DNA from: Cheilinus undulatus
Taxonomy: Eukaryota; Chordata; Actinopteri; Labriformes; Labridae
Reading direction: 5' to 3'
Length of the DNA stretch: 64,000 nt
Assembly: GCF_018320785.1 (NCBI RefSeq)
Contig: NC_054869.1
Span: 36,000,289 to 36,064,288, forward strand
The stretch's first letter is position 1. The number at the start of each line of letters is the position of its first letter. Shown here one piece after another: positions 32,199 through 43,854 of this stretch. A program made the position numbers and the translations under genes. The notes under the pieces were generated by a model, which saw only the letters and a program-made list of their open reading frames with translations, did no database searches and was not told the DNA's origin.

Positions 32199-33317
32199 CA
32201 CTATATTGCCAAAAGTATTCACTTTACCATCCAAATAATTGAAATCAGTTGTTCCAATCACTTCCATGGCCACAGGTGTATAAAATCAAGCACCTAGGCA
32301 TGCAGACTGTTTCTACAAACATTTGTGAAAGAATGGGTCACTCTCAGGAGCTCAGTGAATTCCAGCGTGTTCCTCTGATAGGATGCCACCTGTTCAACAA
32401 GTCTTAACTATTCCACAGTCAACTGTCAGTGGTATTATAACAAAGTGGAAGCGATTAGGAATGACAGTAAATTAGCCACAGAGTGGTAGGCCACGTAAAA
32501 TGACGGAGCGGGGTCAGTGGATGCTGAGGTGCATAGTGCACAGAGGTTGCCAACTTTCTGCAGAGTCAGTCGCTACAGACCTCCAAACTTCACGTGGCCT
32601 TCAGATTAACTCAAGAACAGCGTGTAGAGCTTCATGGAATGGGTTTCCATAGCTGAGCAGCTGCATCCAAGCCATACATCACCAAGTGCAATGCAAAATG
32701 TCAGATGCAGTGGTGTAAAACACGCCTCCACTGGACTTTAGAGCAGTGGAGACGTGTTCTCTGGAGTGACGAATCGCGCTCTGCCATCTGGCAATCTGAT
32801 GGATGAGTCTGGCTTTGGCCAGGAGAAAATTACTTGTCTGAATGCACTGTGCTAAATGTAAAGTTTGGTGGAGGGGGGCTTATGGTGTTGGGTTGTTTTT
32901 CAGGAGCTGGGCTTGGCCCCTTAGTTCCAGTGAAAGGAACACTGAATGCACAAAGCAAGGTCCATAAAGACATGGATGAGAGAGTTTGGTTTGGATGAAC
33001 TTGACTGGCCTGCACAGAGTCCTGACCTCAACCTGCTAGAAAACCTTTGGGATGAATTAGAGAGGAAGACTGAGAGCCAGGCCTTCTGGTCCAACATCAG
33101 AGTGTGACCTCACAAATGCACTACCGGAAGAATGGTCAAAAATTCTCATAAACACACTCCTAAACCTTGTGGAAAGCCTTCACCGGAATAGTTGAAGCTG
33201 TCACAGCTTTAAATGGTGGACTGATGTCACATTAAACCCTATGGATTAAGAATGGGATGTCACCTAAGTTCATTTGTGGGTCAAGGCAGGTGAGCGAATA
33301 CTTTTGGTATTATAGTG
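32199..33317 (+). mobile_element. Tc1-like transposon, near full length, inactive
   Basis: The ends CACTATATTGCCAAAAGTAT and (right, inward) CACTATAATACCAAAAGTAT are inverted repeats with 2 mismatches in 20. TA flanks each side (32,197-32,198; 33,318-33,319). It is 1,119 bp, shorter than an intact Tc1 element of about 1.3-1.6 kb. It lies about 100 bp upstream of the SMIM15 promoter cluster. Confidence 0.88.
32334..33195 (+). pseudogene. Tc1 transposase pseudogene
   Basis: Across shifted frames one can read MGHSQELSEFQR, WSDES (first catalytic Asp region), a Gly-rich [15 protein letters not shown] block, and PDLNLLENLWDELE, which holds the final acidic residue of the DDE/D motif. Many stops and frameshifts, plus missing DNA-binding and central segments, make it inactive. 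Confidence 0.8.
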
Positions 33318-33484
33318 TATCTTACATATGATTTCATATTTATAGATATTATATAAGTTTCTTTCTATTTCATTCTCAAATTAATTGTAGGACTATGGGC
33401 ATTTGGTATCATGGAAAGAACTCTAAAAGGGTGAGAAATATTGCAATTAACTGTAAGGCTCTTAAAGCATCTGAAATTGAGTAG

Positions 33485-33485
<1 letters not shown>

Positions 33486-33521
<36 letters not shown>

Positions 33522-33531
33522 TAATAATAAA
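33486..33531 (+). repeat. (TAA)n microsatellite
   Basis: About 15 ATA/TAA units with one interruption (ATGATAATA). Confidence 0.9.
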
Positions 33532-34137
33532 TAGAAAATATCATTATTATCAATAATAAGGTTGCACTATTTATAATATCCACTTCAGTAAAATTCAGTC
33601 ACTTGTTTTGCATTTCTCTGCAAGTGAATTGTATTGATTTACTGGTAGTTTTGATGATAATGTCTAAAGTTCTGAAGTTTTAGGTTTTGACTGCAGCAAA
33701 CTGACTGACATGTACACCCAAGCCTAAAAGAGTTTAAAATGGTCTGATTTGATTTAAGAAGTTTTAACACAACTATTAATTTTACTTCTTAAGATCTATT
33801 CAAATTTTAAATGTGACCAAAAAACTACTGTAGATATACATATCATAGGACATGCATGCATATGTTTCACGTTTCTCTCTTTTGCCATGACAATGAATAC
33901 ATGTGACTTATTTATCTTTTTATGTAGGGGTTTTACCATGATAAGGTGATATTTGTCAAGACCCTTAGAAAAACAACCAAAATGTATGTTTTCACAAATA
34001 GTGTGGATGTATAAGGGCTTCTGTAATGATATTCTTATTATAGAGATTTATTTTAGGGCTTGTATGCCTGCGTTGATAGAGGAGGACAGTAACCTTGCAA
34101 AGCAAATGGATATGAAAGAAATCCATCTGGCATGTCA

Positions 34138-34280
34138 GGTTAGGAGGACAGTGGATAAAATCAGAAACAGGGATGAGAGAGTGGGGGCAGACATGTGGAA
34201 AAGGAGCCATCGGCTGGATTTGAACTAGGGCCATCCACGTGTACGGGGTGACCTAACCCTAGGCCATCTGCCCCCCATGA
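34138..34280 (-). mobile_element. tRNA-derived SINE (minus strand)
   Basis: On the minus strand, a tRNA-like head (GGGTTAGGTCACCCCGTAC, then B-box-like TAGTTCAAATCCAGCC) leads to the CT-rich body (CCCACTCTCTCATCCC) and CCACTGTCC. Just left of it (34,105-34,137) is another short dispersed piece also present at 55,786-55,823 (TCCATCTGGC). Confidence 0.6.
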
Positions 34281-35299
34281 TAAGCTTTTTTACGTGTTTT
34301 GTCCTGTCTCTTTGTTCAGACATGTTTTCCCATCTAAGATCCAAACTGCAATATTTTTCATAAACCAAATTTGAGTTATTTGAACATTTTCAGAAGTTTG
34401 GTTTGGGATTTCGTATTGAGGAGATGGTAGTGAGTCCTGAGGCCAGAACAGTTGAGAATCACTGGTCCTGAGCATAAAGAAAGAGGCAATAACTGTGTTT
34501 TAAAAAGAAATCTCCACTGGCCCTCTGAGAAAGATGACTAACATAACAAAAGGGGACCTGCTGGCTTTGTGAACTTCCTGTGGGGAAGTATTGAAACCAA
34601 ATCAGGTTAGGCCACATCTGCTCTGTCCATACGGCATGGATCACTTTCAGAGCAGTTCAAAGGCCAGCCTTTTAGACCGATTCACAGTGGACCGAGAGGG
34701 GCAGCTGGGAACACATACAGACACATTGCAAACACACTTTCTGGTTTATCAGCAGACTTTTGGCTGAGTTTTATTGATGATTTAGAAAAAAAAACTACAG
34801 TCTGTTGGTGTTTTTGCAATACTCTTTAATTATTAGCTTCTGCTTCATGTCAAGCAGGAAGAACCCTGGGGGTCTGCAATACAGCCGCACCCTAAACCCC
34901 TGATGACTATTTCACTCCCACGGACAGGCCCCCTTTTCCTGGCACAGCTATGGAACTAACATTATCAACAGACAGGGAGGAGTACCATAAAATGACTGCA
35001 CCACAGTTTATAGTTAACAAGCTCCACTAGTGGTATGTGTCATAATGGTTACAAGAAAAACCACTGGTCTGGCCAGACTGTGAGGAATTTTTTACATCCT
35101 TTGATTTCCCTTTTTCTGTTGATAGACTCTACTGAAGTGAGTAAAGAGGAAAGAGCATGGCCCAGAGCAAGAAGCTATTCAAAGCAATTCAGTGTTGCAT
35201 TTTTACAAAGTTGGGAGATATATGAGGAACTAGCTGGAGGATGTGAGAGACTGATGCAACAGAAGACCAGATAGCAGGATTTAAATAACTACTTGATGG

Positions 35300-35830
35300 A
35301 GCACTTGCTCCTAAATTATATCATGTTTTAAATCTACTCTTATTGCACAAATGATCAAAGAGAAGAAAAAGTAAAAAAGATATAGAATTAAACAAGAAAC
35401 ACAAATGGTACAAATGATCACAATACAATTAATCAGAAACAGGTGCTAACACAGGATATGAAGAACAATATAATGACAGAAAATAAAGGAAAAAGGCAAG
35501 TACTATATATCAGAGGATAATAAGGGTGTTGTGCTGGTCCAACAAAAAATATCTAGTTTTTTCTTTAATGAATTTAAGTTGGTGCAGCTTCCATTATGAT
35601 TTAGTAAGTTTTTCCAACAATGAGGTCCTTGAAATTGAATGGAAAATTGTGAAAAAATTTTCCTTAAAAGGCTGGATGAAGATTATTGGCTGACCTTGTA
35701 TTATAATGATGGATTTGAGATTTGAACTGAATAACATTTTGAAAACAGACAGGGAGTAAGTTGTTAACAGATATGAAAACAAATAAGGGAATCTGAAACT
35801 AGTTTATATAATATATTGGGAGGATTTATA
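35300..35830 (-). mobile_element. Non-LTR retrotransposon (LINE) 3' end fragment
   Basis: On the minus strand the frame includes QFSIQFQGPHCWKNL and then NLNSLKKKLDIF. This resembles the C-terminal tail of fish LINE reverse transcriptases (typically FSI-x-QGPK-x-WNSLP followed by a short Lys-rich helix). It is followed by an AT-rich 3' UTR-like stretch. Frames are broken and the catalytic domain is absent. Confidence 0.5.
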
Positions 35831-36647
35831 GGGACTGGAAGAAAGACATGGAGCTCCTGACTTTGTTGAAGAATGTGATTATTTTGATGAAACGTATTTT
35901 GCAAAGAAAAAACTATATTTGAGGTTGCTTTTTAAGGTGCTGGCCCATCGGTGGAGCAAAAGGTGACTAAGGCTTAAGCCCCAAATGTTTTTGTGAAAGC
36001 CTCAAATCTGTCAGGTTGGTTGTTCCTTATCAGTGCTCGTATTGATAAATGCAAAAAGAAACGTGATAAACAACTGGGCCTTAACGATCATAACATGGAA
36101 TATCAATTCTTGAATCCAAGCTTAATAACAAAAAAAAAAAAAGATTATTTTTATTCCCACTGACAATAAATAATGAAACTTTTAACATTGTTCTAAATGT
36201 TACACCTTTCAGCATTTTTGTGAATAAATCTAAACCACCATAATATGTTTTATGTGCTTTTTTAATTGAGAATGAAAAGTTCCAATTAAAAACTCTTACA
36301 ACAAATCCCTACCCTTAAAAAATCATAAAAACCCTTATGATTTGAAAAAAGTAAACAGACATTTTAAGGAGGCAGTAAAAACATTGATCTTCAACATAAT
36401 ATATTATGATTTTAGAACAATACCGACCCTCTGAGAGCAATTAGATATTAAACAAAAATGCCAGCACTGCAGGATTTTCCTTGGTTAAACTATAATATTT
36501 AGTCCAAAATGATGTTTTTCTTTTAAATTTTGAATCTAAATTTGAGTTTTAAACTGCTTAAGAAAGTGCATAATATTGTCCATTAAACAAATAATCTGTG
36601 GGAAATTGAGCCCCAGGACCCCTCCATCGTTTACCCTTGATATGTTA

Positions 36648-37712
36648 GATCCTGTAAAGTGAAATCCAAACTTTGTGTCTTAATACACTAGACATGTTGG
36701 AATAAGGTTGCCGTAAACATGTGAAAACACTGAGATCTATTTTTTGACTGAATTTTGGATTTAGACCTCTTTCTTGACTTAGTTGTGTTTGATCAGGGAA
36801 ACTATATGAGCCCATGACATCCGCAATCTTGATGGGGATTAACAGTTACATGCTGTGTTTTTGTGCATTGTACGGTAAATTTTCCAAATCTAACAGCCAC
36901 AGTGGCCAACAGGTCATTGAAAACATCATGACAGAGAGACATATAGACTGTAGAAAGAACTGGACAAACCCTGTGTGACGTCAGTCGTCCGCTTACAATA
37001 GGCGGACTCAAACAGCTCTTGAATCCAATTCGTGGAGGCTTCCATATTGAAATCGCGGTCTCAACCAAACTTTGGATCAACCTAATGGCCTTCCGAACTA
37101 TCTGTCAATCAAATGAGACGCGCCAATCAGCTTTCATCCTAAATATAATCCAAACGATAATGGTACAGAAAAATTCACCCCCGTACAGTGGGAGCACAAT
37201 AAGGCACTAGCTAATGAGACACGTTTGGTGTTTTGAACCAGGCTGTAACCAGTTTATTTCTAGTGTCAAAACTGGCTGTTTAACAAGTGTCCAGACGGGA
37301 CTTCCGGTGTTCCTGCAGCCAGCCTCAAGTGGCCACTCGTGGTATAGCGATTTTTTTGCGCTTCCGTATTGGCTTCATTTTTCAGGACCGGAGCTTGCTG
37401 CTTGATTTAATCCCCAACTTCTGTCTCTGCTCTGGCACAGAGCAAGGCAGCTGCGCTCTGAACAGATGATTTTTTTATTTTTTATTTGAGAGGCTCTTAT
37501 GTCTTGTGAGTGGGTTCGGTCTCATCTCATTCAGCTGACACGCCCACACCACCCACGAGCACTTTTTGCCTCATTTTTCATGATTTTGAAGCTTTATTTT
37601 ATAAACCTAGAAATGTTTTCATGACAGAAATTTGGCCTAGTGGTTTAAAACACAATGGCCTGCCATACAAAAAACCTACAATAAAGATTTCTTAAATCAG
37701 TTTACAGAGACT
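36648..37712. mobile_element. TTAA-flanked non-autonomous DNA transposon, copy 2, with nested insertion
   Basis: It matches copy 1 (20,964-21,954) at both ends: TCCTGTAAAGTGAAATC on the left and TTACAGAGACT followed by TTAA on the right. Shared internal blocks include AACATGTGAAAACACTGAGA, CAGCCACAGTGGCC and CTGTCTCTGCTCTGGCACAG. The left end is decayed. About 450 bases (near 36,950-37,415) absent from copy 1 look like a later insertion. Confidence 0.6.
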
Positions 37713-37876
37713 TTAACGTGTCAAGCCCTGCCCCTGAGCTAGCTTGAGCTATGCTGCAGTGCGAGATCATTTCAGAACTACCTAGATAAATGTCTACATC
37801 TTTCCAACTTCTTATATGTTTGACATATTGATTAGCTCTCATTATTATTATTTATCAAAGTAACTCAGAAGCTACA

Positions 37877-37938
37877 ATATATTTCCTCATGTGTTTTTAC
37901 AGTTGATATATATTTCCTCATGTGTTTTTACAGTTGAT
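37877..37938 (+). repeat. 31-bp perfect tandem duplication
   Basis: ATATATTTCCTCATGTGTTT with the following 11 bases occurs twice without mismatch (37,877-37,907 and 37,908-37,938), a recent slippage or duplication. Confidence 0.9.
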
Positions 37939-38340
37939 TTAGTGGACTACTATTCCATCAGAACACAGGCTACTGATCCTAATCTCTAAAATCTGTGGAG
38001 CTACCTTTCAAAATAAACATGTTTTATGTTTTTAGTGAGTGTGAGGTAAGGAGAAACTAGACAGAAAATGTCTTAGAGTTGGTGATTAAATGTCCGTGTC
38101 CAGCATAGCAAGCTAGTGCTATAAAAGCAGAGCAAAATGACTGATTAGTGACTACAGAGGACAAGCATGTCCAGCTCCACATCTTTATGTTCCTCCTCCC
38201 ACGCCCTCTCTGTCTTTGACAGCTGAGAGTCCTTTGGACCAAAGAATCGAAAACAACCATCACGTTGTTATTGAAGAAGCCAGAGCCTGGGGTGGTAGCA
38301 CAGGCTCCAAAGAGAAAAAGTCAGTATTTTTGCCCCCTTT

Positions 38341-39188
<848 letters not shown>

Positions 39189-41384
39189 TAATACAGGAAA
39201 ACAACATTTAATTCACAAAACATCTAACTCACACGGTTTGCCTTTTACTGTGGAACCATGCCAGACTTTTAAAGGGCTTGAGCTAGCCTCACATAGCCCT
39301 GTGAATTATAAACAATGCAGGGTATTTCCACACCAGTCTACCCTATAGCTGTGTGAGAATAGCCTATTTTCAGATAAGCCCGTAATAGTAGCCCACTTCT
39401 CCTTGTTTTTGCCCAGTGAGCTGCGCGCATTGAATTGCCCAGAGCCATCCCAATTGGAAGCTTAGCACTTTGTTCCTATTTTTATGTCTTTCCAGCTCTC
39501 CATGCCCCCACCAATTGGTACGCAGACAAAAGCCCCCTATATCTTTTCACCGCTGGCTAAATAGACGATATTTAGAAAGGGTGGGAGGGACGGCGATTTA
39601 AAGCCACAGTGCTTCTATTTTGTTTGCCAAACACCTTTGTGAGACAGACTGGAGCTTTTTTGTGTTGCCTTTCCAATATTCAGTAGAAGCCCATGCTTTA
39701 TGCAAGCTGGTAAAGGCAAAGATGATTTTTCTCTCTCTGCCTTCTGCATTATTTGTGGTAAAGCTCGGAGTAAACAGAGGTGCTGTAGGCTCAGCAACCC
39801 CCTTCCTGCCTGCCTGCCTGGCTGGCTGCCTTTGCCAGAGCCACAATATTTCACTGCAATCGTCAGTGCAATAGACTCAGCTGTCAATCCGACTCCCCAC
39901 CCTTGGAAACAGTTCAGGATTCTAATCCCATTAACCCCCCCAGTTCATCTGAATCTTAATGCATTCTGCAAACAAGATTTTATGCATGATCTTCTTCCTC
40001 CTCCCTCCCTCCTTCCCTAACCCTCTCTATCTCTCCCTCTCTCACTTCTTGGCTTACTATCCCTCCAAAGAATCCGTGTGGAGATGGCTTCAGCTCTTGT
40101 GGGCTCAGAGAATGTGCAGTGCACAATAGTAGCCATGGAGCAGGCAGACAGGCAGGCAGCTCTCCCTCCCTCTCTGGCCTGTTTACCAGATTCCCCAGCA
40201 TTAGACTCATTTATGTGCTCACTCTTTTTGGGGCTTTGGGAAGCTAAACACTCAGCACGGGGTAAAATAGAGCACTTCATCAGTGTGTGCTTTGGAAAAT
40301 AGTGAGAAACACTGACAAAGAGGGTAACGGGGTCATTTTTCTTTGGCCATGCATGTGTTTTTGTGTGTGAAAGAAAGAGAGAGTGAGAGAAAAGAGTGTG
40401 TAGGGGGGTTTCATAAACACAGAGGGGGGTTTGTGCGTGCATCTGTGCATGCATGTGTGCGTCTTCGTCTGCACGGGCTGTCAGTCTCATCCTGCATGCT
40501 CATAGAGAGTGGAGGATGACAGGCGAGTACACAGCAGGAGGAGCGCATGTTATGCTGATTGCAATTTTCGCCCCAGAATTTTGTTTTTAAGCTTGGGTAG
40601 ATAAAGCCAAGGAAGAGAAAAATGATAAATAAAAGATGCAATCTACTCCAGGGGACAGGCAGCCACTGGAGGATGAGGGCTTAAAAGCAGGGCAACATGG
40701 GAGGGGGCTGTCAGCCACATCACACACCACATGTATTGGCCCATCAAACACATACAGTGGGTCTGGCCTGGAAAAAAAGTGCAGGGTGTGTTTGTGTGTG
40801 CACATAAGCGTGCATGGCTTTATGTGTCTTCTCATGTGTGTGCTGTCAGTGGGATGGGATTCAGTGTTGATGATGAAAGACAGTAGAGCAATAGAATAGA
40901 TGCGGAGGTTATTGTGCATGGGGGGGAAAGCTAATATACTTGAATGGATCTGCTGTCGCCGTATTCCTCTCCTCCCCCTCTCATCTCCTCCTCCACCTCC
41001 CCTCTCTCCCAAGTGAGCAGCTATAAAACTCTCCATATTTACTCCCCTAAGGCCAACTACCAGCCCCCAGTCTCCTGTGATTATTTATCTTTTTCTCAAA
41101 GACATTAATCACACGCTTTTCCCTTTTTTCTCCTCCATCTCTTTCCATACATCAGTGCTGCGGAGAGGAGAAACGGATAGGGGGACGGCGTTTAAGGGGA
41201 AGAGCAATAGATAGGGTGATATCAAGAAAAGAAGGGGAAGCCTAGAGGGAGAAAGTGGGTGGAAAATGCAAAAGAGGAAAGAGGCATTGAAATGGTGATT
41301 GCAAGAGAAGGCAATGTATGAAAGTAAAGAATGAAGTGCAGAGAAGGGGAGAGAGGGAGATGGATGGGTTGTTCTTTCTCCCAT

Positions 41385-41735
41385 GCGAGCTCATCTGTTC
41401 CGGTGCCAGCCTTCCAGATAAATATTCATATATGAATGCAAGCGTTATCTAGCAGGCCATTGCCTCTCTTGGTATAGCAGTGTTATAACAATCCTGTCGA
41501 ATCAGTGATGAATTTGTCAGCAGCTGACCAGGTAGAAGGAACACATACCTAACCTCAACCTGCAGGAGAAACGTCTGTGTGTAATAATTCATTAAAACCT
41601 GCAAATGAAAGAATGAAATATGCATGATGCCCCGCAGAACAGTCCCACAACAACTGCTGTCTGTCAGAGAAATTAAATTGTCATGATCTGATCAAAGACA
41701 AATCAGTAAATCTCAGCGTGCAATATGCAAAGTTT
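41385..41735. promoter_or_regulatory. Candidate conserved enhancer in ZSWIM6 intron 1
   Basis: A unique, repeat-free block is dense in developmental-type motifs: ATATTCATATATGAAT (near-palindrome), TAATAATTCATTAAA, AATATGCATGATG, TGATCTGATCAAAGAC (TCF/LEF-like), and CAATATGCAAAG (POU/SOX-like). It lies between simple-sequence regions. Conservation is assumed from its look, not measured. Confidence 0.35.
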
Positions 41736-43029
41736 CAGCACTCTTTATCTTGTCACTCAGGCTGCACTGTGCCGTAACCAAGCTTTACTTACAGGTATAT
41801 AGAAAACTTCCAGAGCTGCCTGTCCTCATCACAGCATCTGTTCTCTGTCCCCCCTTGTGTAATTTAGACTCGGCGGCTCATCAAGCTGAAAGGAGGGCTA
41901 GCATTATGGTGCCCCGTCCTCTAATTATAGAATTCTAATCCTATGGCTCTAACATGGCATGACAAAGCATGTTTGCACTTCATTACCCTCCTTCCTGTTT
42001 CAGTCCTTCAGTCTGGGTCAAGTTCACCCCCTCGTCTTCTCCGGCTCATTCATTTATGACATGTACTGTCCCGCTCCTCCTCCCTTTGACCCTTCCCCCG
42101 TCTGCCTTCGGGGCTCTGTGCCAGTAGATAAAAAAACAACCCCCCCACCAACACTAACACCACACGCACACACCAACTCACTCTTACTATCCTGTTACCG
42201 TAAGCCCCATGTCCCTATGGAGTGACATACTGATGCCTGGCATATGTCGCTCTGTGCAATGTCATTAGAGCAGGCTACATGCTACAGCCTATTTATCCAG
42301 CTTTCCTTGTTAAGCTAATTTCTCACATGAAGCTACATGTCATTATATCAAGCTGCTGCCCCAAATCTGAGTGATGAGGCGGAAGCTTTGTTTGGGCTGC
42401 TTTAAATTCAGCTAGTTATGCATTATGTGGCTTATTTTGGTGCATTTTTCTATGGTGGCATTGGATGTCATGATGCCAGAATTTTCAAGTTTAAACAGAT
42501 GCTATGACAAGAAACCTAAGCTTCCCGTACTGGATGATTTCTGTTTTTGATCAGTAACATCACAGGCAGACTTGCACATTGTCTGAATTGCACAAAAACA
42601 ACCAGTATCTTTACACGCAGTGAGAAAAAGTAGCATAATTTCCTATTGGACTTGTTAGAATGCATGTTAGTCTGACTAAAATAGTACTAAATCAAAGTAT
42701 TCAAGTCAGACTAACATATCTAGATTATGGGGCTGCAGACTGATACAGTCTTACATCTATACCACAAAGCATAGGAACGATCACATCAGCACCTGCTGCC
42801 TTTGGCTATCACCAAGCTAGAGGTATAGCATGCATTGTATTGGTAAACAATGCAAAGTGCAGAGTAGAGATGCACTGATTGTGAAAATTAGGCCAATACA
42901 GATGTCTAATAACAATTTAAACAATACCAATGATTTTTTAAATTCTTTCTGTTGGTGTAAAACTCCTATTATACCAACATTTTATCTTATATTTGACCTT
43001 GTTTTGCTGTTCAGTATACAGTTTATTGC

Positions 43030-43854
43030 TTGCAAACTTGTGCAAGGAGACTAGTAAGAGAGGCCACCAAGACACTGGTTAAAAAACTTGTATTAGATCT
43101 TGACAAGAGTTTGCCAAAAGGCATGTGGGAGACTCCATGTCCAAGAAGCAAAAAGGTCTTTGGTCTAATGAGACCAAAATGGTGCTTTTTGGCCATCAGA
43201 CAAGACGCTACGTTTGGCAGACACTGCACATCACCACAAACAGATCATCCCCACTGTGAAGCACGATGGTGGCAGCATCATGCTGTGGGGATGCTTCTTG
43301 GTGGCTGGCCCTGGAAAGCTTGTAAGGTAGAGGGTAAATGAATGCAGCAAAATATAGGAAAGTCCTGGAGGACAACCTAATTCAGTCAGCGATAGAATTA
43401 CAGTTTGGGAGAAAATTTATTTTCCAGCAAGACAATAACCAGAAGCAACAGCAAAATCTACACAGAAATGATTTAAAGACAAAAAGGTTAATTTTTCTGA
43501 AGTGCCCAAGTCAAAGTCCAGACCATAATCCAATAGAGAATTTTGGCTGGACTTGAAGAGGGTTGTTCACGCCTGATCCCTGTGCTACCTGACAGAGCTT
43601 GAGCAGTTTTGCAAAGAAGAAGTGAATAGAAAATGCAGTGTCCAGATGTCCTGGCCTGATTGAGACCTATCCACACAGACTCAGTGCTGTGATTGTAGCC
43701 AAAGGTGACTCTACTAAATACTGACTTAAAGGGGACTGACAGTCAAGAGTTTTGTTTTTAATCAAAAAAGCCACATTATATTGACCATGACTGATTTATA
43801 AAATCAATAAAAGAGTAAACATCTAAGGGGGTGAAAAACATTTTATAGGTACTG
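43030..43854 (+). mobile_element. Tc1-like element, 5'-truncated, inactive
   Basis: It has a strongly Tc1-like body (TCTAATGAGACCAAAATGGT, GGCAGCATCATGCTGTGGGG, AGTCCAGACCATAATCC) and a right end (GGTACTG then TA at 43,855-43,856) similar to that of the MITE at 22,086-22,533. The left inverted repeat was not found. Confidence 0.75.
43180..43700 (+). pseudogene. Tc1 transposase pseudogene
   Basis: The C-terminal half of a Tc1 transposase is spread over shifted frames. MNAAKYRKVLEDNLIQSA leads to FQQDNN (second catalytic Asp) and PSQSPDHNPIEN (region of the third acidic residue). The block with [21 protein letters not shown] precedes it out of frame. Stops and frameshifts abolish function. Confidence 0.8.
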
